The translations under genes and the position numbers were made by a program. A DNA stretch of 64,000 nucleotides from Catellatospora tritici (GTDB lineage: Bacteria > Actinomycetota > Actinomycetes > Mycobacteriales > Micromonosporaceae): positions 805,905 through 869,904 of the forward strand of contig NZ_JAHRCY010000001.1 of the NCBI RefSeq assembly GCF_019083965.1. The letters run 5' to 3'. Below, piece by piece: positions 60,561 to 64,000 of the stretch. The notes beneath the pieces are model-generated. The model did no database searches. It was not told the origin of the DNA and saw only the letters and a program-made list of their open reading frames with translations. Positions within the stretch are counted from its first letter, which is position 1. Each line of letters opens with the position of its first letter.

Positions 60561-62789
60561 TCAGAGGCGGCCGGTCTTCTTCTGCACCAGCTGGGCCAGC
60601 ACCTCACCGGCCGAGGCCACGTCGCCGACCGGCGACACGAAGCCCAGCACCTCGTGGCTGAGCGGGCTGCCGTCCTCGATCAGGCCCCATACCGGGGTGC
60701 CGCTGCCGCTGTAGTCCGACCACTTCGACGGCAGGTACGGGTTGCGCGCGTGGCTGCCCGCGGTGATCGCGTCGTTGACGATCAGGCAGTCGAACTTCGT
60801 GGTCATGTTGAGGAACTCGAGGAACCGCACGTACGGCCCGGCCACGACGTTCTCCGCGATACCGAGCTCGGCGGCCCGCTCGTTCAGCACGTCGGGCTTG
60901 CTGGTGAACACGTGCATGCGCACTCGCGAACGCACGTCCTCCGGCGCCTGCTGGATCGCGACCAACACGTCGTCGAGCCCCCGCGTGGCGTAGAAGTTGC
61001 CGAAGTAGGCCAGGTTCACCTGGTCGTGGTCGAGCGGGTACGGCCGCCGCACCATCTGGTAGAAGTCCGGCGGCAGGGTCGGCTGGGGCGAGATCCTGGC
61101 CTTGCGGCGGACGATCTCGACCAGCTCAGGGCTGGAGCAGTAGCTCATCATGTAGTCGAGCTGGTTCTCGTTGGTGAAGATCAGCTCGTCCGCCAGCGCG
61201 TACGCGACCTCCTCGCACCAGCGGAAGCAGTTGTCGCCGGGCGGCACGGGCAGGCCGCGCTGGCGCAGCCCCGCCTTCAGCTGCTTGACGAACCGGCTCG
61301 GCCGCACCCGGTTGCCCCGCTCCTTGTCCTGCACGTCTTTCAGCAGCGGGTCGGAGAACTCGGCGACCCAGGTCGTCCCCGGGTTGTGCAGCTTGTACGC
61401 CGCGGCCAGGAAGTGCGACGCCGCGAAGTGCGCCCGGCTGTAGACCGACTCGTACCGGATGCCCCGGCGCTTGATCTGCTCCATGCCCGCGAGCGCGAAC
61501 TTCTCCATCGAGAGCCAGGTCGCGAAGTGGTTCGGCGTCTGCAGCACCATCCGGCGCGACACGAACGGACCGGCGATGACCCGCAGGCTCTCATCGGCCT
61601 CCCGGATCGGGCCCATGTCGTTCTGGACCAGGTCGACGATCTCGCCGCGCGCCCGCACCCGCTTGGACATCACGATGCCGCTGGTGTCGGCGTACGGCTC
61701 GAACGCGAACGCGACCACGAGGTGGCGCGCGTCCCGGCGGGTCAGCGCCTCGAACGGCATGTTGAGGATGCGCCGCTTGTCGACCTCCTCGACCACCTTC
61801 CGGTGGTCCTCGGGGTGCTCGGCCAGGTATTCGGTGATGAAGCGCGCCTGGTTGCGCATCCGGTCGAGCACCACCGCGCGGGTCTCGCCGTGCGCCTTGG
61901 GCACCAGCCGGTCCAGCTCCATGATGACGTCGAGGCGCTGTATCACGTTGAAGTCGAAGGTCAGCCCCTGGCGCGACATCGACGCGTCGCGCAGGGACCG
62001 GTAGTAGATGCCCCGGTCCTCGGGCAGGCAGGGGTAGAACTCGACATTGTGCCGGACCACGAGCGTGGTCCAGAAGACGATGTCCATCCCGCTCTTGAAG
62101 CCGAGCGGGTAGCCCTGGCCCCTGATCAGTTCGGTGGCGACCGCCTTCGGCGCGTTACTGGAGGTGCCGATCAGCAGCTGCGACGGGCGGAGGTGCTTGC
62201 CGGCGTTCGGGACCAGCTTGTTGTTGATGTAGTTGTCGGCGCTCTCGGTGCCGTCGGGGGACACGTCGATCATGGTGGCCATGGAGATCACCCGCGGCCC
62301 CGCGTTGTCCAGCAGCACCTTGAGGAACGCCGGGGACACCCAGTCGTCGTCGTCCACGAACGTCGTGTACTGCCGCGAAGCGGCCGAGATGCCCGCGTTC
62401 CACGCCTGCGACGCGCCGGCCTCGGCCATCTGGATCACGCGCAGCGTGATCTGCGGATGGTCCGCCCGGAACCGCGCCAGCACGTCCCTCGTGCCGTCCG
62501 GCGGCCCGTTCAGCGAGACGATGATCTCGAACAGGGCCGGGTCGAGGGTCTGCGCGGCGAGCGACTCCAGCGCCCGGCCGATGTGTGCTTCGCCACGGTA
62601 CGACGGCATGACCACGGTGATGCCCGGCTGGAGGGTCTCGGCCGCGGTCTCGGCGCTGGAGCCCTGGTCAGCGGCCAGCTTCCACGCGGCGAGCAGCGCC
62701 GGGTCGAACTTGGCGGAGGGCTGTGACCAGGGGCGGTCGGGTTCGATCGGACGCTGCGCCGTAGTACTCAGCAGGGGGCCGTCGGTCAC
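60561..62789 (-). CDS. Bifunctional glycosyltransferase, GT2 plus GT4-like
   Basis: A 742-residue protein. Residues about 55-330 form a GT-A/GT2 domain (GITVVMPSYRGEAHIGRALESL, EIIVSLNGPPDG, TFVDDDDWVSP). After residue 350 a GT-B-like part with a full acceptor-side region (FEPYADTSGIVMSKRV) and a nucleotide-binding half (YFGNFYATRGLDDVLVAI, VVAGPYVRFLEFLNMTTKFDCLIVND) follows. It probably adds two sugars or alternates linkages. ATG start; no neighbour in the same direction. The 222 bp upstream (62790-63011) hold no gene that I can see. Confidence 0.9.
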   Translation of the reverse strand: MTDGPLLSTTAQRPIEPDRPWSQPSAKFDPALLAAWKLAADQGSSAETAAETLQPGITVVMPSYRGEAHIGRALESLAAQTLDPALFEIIVSLNGPPDGTRDVLARFRADHPQITLRVIQMAEAGASQAWNAGISAASRQYTTFVDDDDWVSPAFLKVLLDNAGPRVISMATMIDVSPDGTESADNYINNKLVPNAGKHLRPSQLLIGTSSNAPKAVATELIRGQGYPLGFKSGMDIVFWTTLVVRHNVEFYPCLPEDRGIYYRSLRDASMSRQGLTFDFNVIQRLDVIMELDRLVPKAHGETRAVVLDRMRNQARFITEYLAEHPEDHRKVVEEVDKRRILNMPFEALTRRDARHLVVAFAFEPYADTSGIVMSKRVRARGEIVDLVQNDMGPIREADESLRVIAGPFVSRRMVLQTPNHFATWLSMEKFALAGMEQIKRRGIRYESVYSRAHFAASHFLAAAYKLHNPGTTWVAEFSDPLLKDVQDKERGNRVRPSRFVKQLKAGLRQRGLPVPPGDNCFRWCEEVAYALADELIFTNENQLDYMMSYCSSPELVEIVRRKARISPQPTLPPDFYQMVRRPYPLDHDQVNLAYFGNFYATRGLDDVLVAIQQAPEDVRSRVRMHVFTSKPDVLNERAAELGIAENVVAGPYVRFLEFLNMTTKFDCLIVNDAITAGSHARNPYLPSKWSDYSGSGTPVWGLIEDGSPLSHEVLGFVSPVGDVASAGEVLAQLVQKKTGRL

Positions 62790-63011
62790 CTGAGTTTCTC
62801 CGCTCCGTCATCGCCCCACCCGCGAACCGCCGAGCACCGCCGCGTCAGCGGCGGCGCCACGATTCGCATCCGCATGGAGATCGGGACCACCCGCACGCGC
62901 TCCACCTGCGGGAGCGACGAACGATGATCATCCGTTCAGGTCTAGGGGCAGGTCTACGCTAAGGTCCGTCTGCATCATAGCCACTTGGCCGCGAGCCGGA
63001 GGAATCGCCAT

Positions 63012-63749
63012 ATGACGATACAAAACCCAGCTTCAGGCATCGTCGACCTGGATGCGCGTTTCCAGTCGGACCAGGCCCTGCTGATCGTCACCTCGGCGCC
63101 CGGACCGGAGCGCGAGAGCCTGTCCATCCCGTTCCGCGAAGCCAAGGTGCTGCGCCTGGACGAGCACGGCGACATCGACGTCGCCGACCGCTACGACACC
63201 ATCGTGCTGCAGGTCGACCGATACAGCGCCGCACTGGTCGACACCGTGGTGCGCGCCGTGCGGCCCGGCGGCTGGGTGGTCGCGGCGCTGTCGCACGACT
63301 CCGCGCCGGTGCTGGCAGGGCTGCTCGCTCCCCGGGTGCTGACCTGGAGCGGGATGGCGATGCTGGGTGACCGGTTCTGCGCGGTCCTGGCCGCGGTGCC
63401 CGCCGCGGCGGGCACCGCCGACGTCGGCGGACAGGTCATGACCGCCTGGATGGCGTACGAGCTGGGCTCCGTCATGCAGGCCCGGCTCGCCGAGGTCGAG
63501 CAGGTGCTGGCCGACCAGGTCGAGCTGCGCCGCCTGTCCGAGCAGGCGCTGCTGCGCCACATCGCGGGTCTGGCCCTCAAGCTGGAGCAGGAGCAGGAGC
63601 GCACCCAGGGCCTACGCCTGGTCCAGACCGTGCTGCAGAGCAACCTTCCCGGGCGCGCGATCCTCTCGGCCCTGCGGCCGGTGCGCAACGCCGCCAGGAG
63701 CGGAAAAACCGTGGCCGGGCAGGTGCGCCGACGCATCAAGCGCCACTGA
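63012..63749 (+). CDS. Polysaccharide-locus protein with C-terminal coiled coil
   Basis: A 245-residue protein. Residues about 20-140 have a Rossmann-like strand order (ALLIVTSAPG, YDTIVLQVDRY, VVRAVRPGGWVVAALS) resembling the end of a class I methyltransferase fold, but without a recognisable SAM-binding glycine loop. Residues about 155-210 form a coiled coil (QARLAEVEQVLADQVELRRLSEQ, LKLEQEQERTQGL). The tail is very basic. Function unknown; it may be a scaffold for the glycosyltransferases. ATG start after GGAGG. Confidence 0.8.
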   Translation: MTIQNPASGIVDLDARFQSDQALLIVTSAPGPERESLSIPFREAKVLRLDEHGDIDVADRYDTIVLQVDRYSAALVDTVVRAVRPGGWVVAALSHDSAPVLAGLLAPRVLTWSGMAMLGDRFCAVLAAVPAAAGTADVGGQVMTAWMAYELGSVMQARLAEVEQVLADQVELRRLSEQALLRHIAGLALKLEQEQERTQGLRLVQTVLQSNLPGRAILSALRPVRNAARSGKTVAGQVRRRIKRH

Positions 63750-63852
63750 TCTTCCCAGCTCACCGATCGCGACCGGCACGACTGTCCGGTAGCATCGCGG
63801 TCTGCGCAAGCAGCCAGGTCGTGGCACCTGCCCGCCCAGAAGGAGAACCAGG

Positions 63853-64000
63853 TTGAGCAACGATGTCGTGATCCTCGGGCTGGGTTATGTGGGTCTGCCG
63901 CTGGCTCAGGAGGCCGTGAAGGCCGGGCTGAGCGTGCTCGGCTACGACGTGAACGCGAAGCTGGTGGCGTCGCTGAACGAGGGCCGCTCGCACGTGGACG
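63853..64000 (+). CDS. Nucleotide-sugar dehydrogenase (WbpA-like), truncated by the window end
   Basis: Only the first 49 residues are in view. They start from a TTG after AGGAGA and read SNDVVILGLGYVGLPLAQEA, then SVLGYDVNAKLVASLNEGRSHVD. The GLGYVGLPLA motif and LNEGRSHVxD stretch are typical of UDP-GlcNAc 6-dehydrogenase (WbpA/TviB group), closer to that group than the dehydrogenase at 55668. It would catalyse the first step of the diacetamido-uronate route. The gene runs past 64000. Confidence 0.85.
   Translation, partial: MSNDVVILGLGYVGLPLAQEAVKAGLSVLGYDVNAKLVASLNEGRSHVD

Noticed and set aside
45324..64000. Prophage or integrative element carrying the glycan locus
   Set aside because: No integrase, transposase or attachment repeat is in view, and base composition and codon use match the flanks.

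Overview
The window is about 72% G+C actinobacterial chromosome. Gene content and order point to the family Micromonosporaceae: metG/rsmI/pmt, galU-glp-rimJ-glpR, marC/PHP/DUF6758 and an intein-bearing Rv2578c homologue. Short palindromes built on AAGGGGCCCTT are scattered between genes; from memory such elements are common in this family. The genus cannot be fixed from the sequence. Most of the window is ordinary core chromosome with tightly packed operons, ATGA/GTGA overlaps and many GTG starts. The last 19 kb is accessory-like.

Layout. 0-8 kb: metG, a proline-rich membrane protein, rsmI divergent from the protein mannosyltransferase pmt, a G5/Excalibur lipoprotein and tRNA-Ala(CGC). 8-15 kb: the galU-glp-rimJ-glpR operon (cell division and UDP-glucose supply), a GAF/GGDEF diguanylate cyclase and 5-formyl-THF cyclo-ligase. 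15-25 kb: small zinc-ribbon and membrane proteins, a Fur regulator, a RecB-like nuclease, MarC, a PHP phosphoesterase, a SigE-family sigma factor with its coupled membrane protein, a bacterial PH protein, DUF6758 and a TrmH-type methyltransferase. 25-38 kb: an HTTM protein pair, MaoC hydratase, thioredoxins, an SOS-box-preceded radical SAM protein with an intein, acyl-CoA dehydrogenase, SDR, CitE-like lyase and dimethylargininase. 38-42 kb: a copper module (copA, His-rich anchored protein, copZ, csoR) with a CsoR operator. 42-45 kb: two secreted cell-wall proteins and an inositol-phosphatase-like enzyme.

45-64 kb is a surface-polysaccharide locus. It has an ABC-2 exporter (Wzm/Wzt type), sugar-nucleotide enzymes matching the steps of the UDP-2,3-diacetamido-2,3-dideoxy-uronic acid route (N-acetyltransferase, PLP aminotransferase, Gfo/Idh dehydrogenase, nucleotide-sugar 6-dehydrogenases, UDP-GlcNAc 2-epimerase), galE and at least five glycosyltransferases, two of them multi-domain. 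No Wzx/Wzy pair is visible, so an ABC-dependent diaminouronate-containing cell-wall glycan is the simplest reading.

The most notable signals are: (1) an intein whose first residue replaces the third cysteine of the radical SAM CX3CX2C motif, behind a LexA-box-like site; (2) palindromic intergenic repeats that also occur in frame inside copA and inside a glycosyltransferase gene; (3) the apparently complete diacetamido-uronate pathway; (4) several unrelated repeat families (128-bp and 44-bp tandems, a GGGTGCAGAGCAA cluster, a TTGCCGGGCAATCGGGCGTA palindrome).
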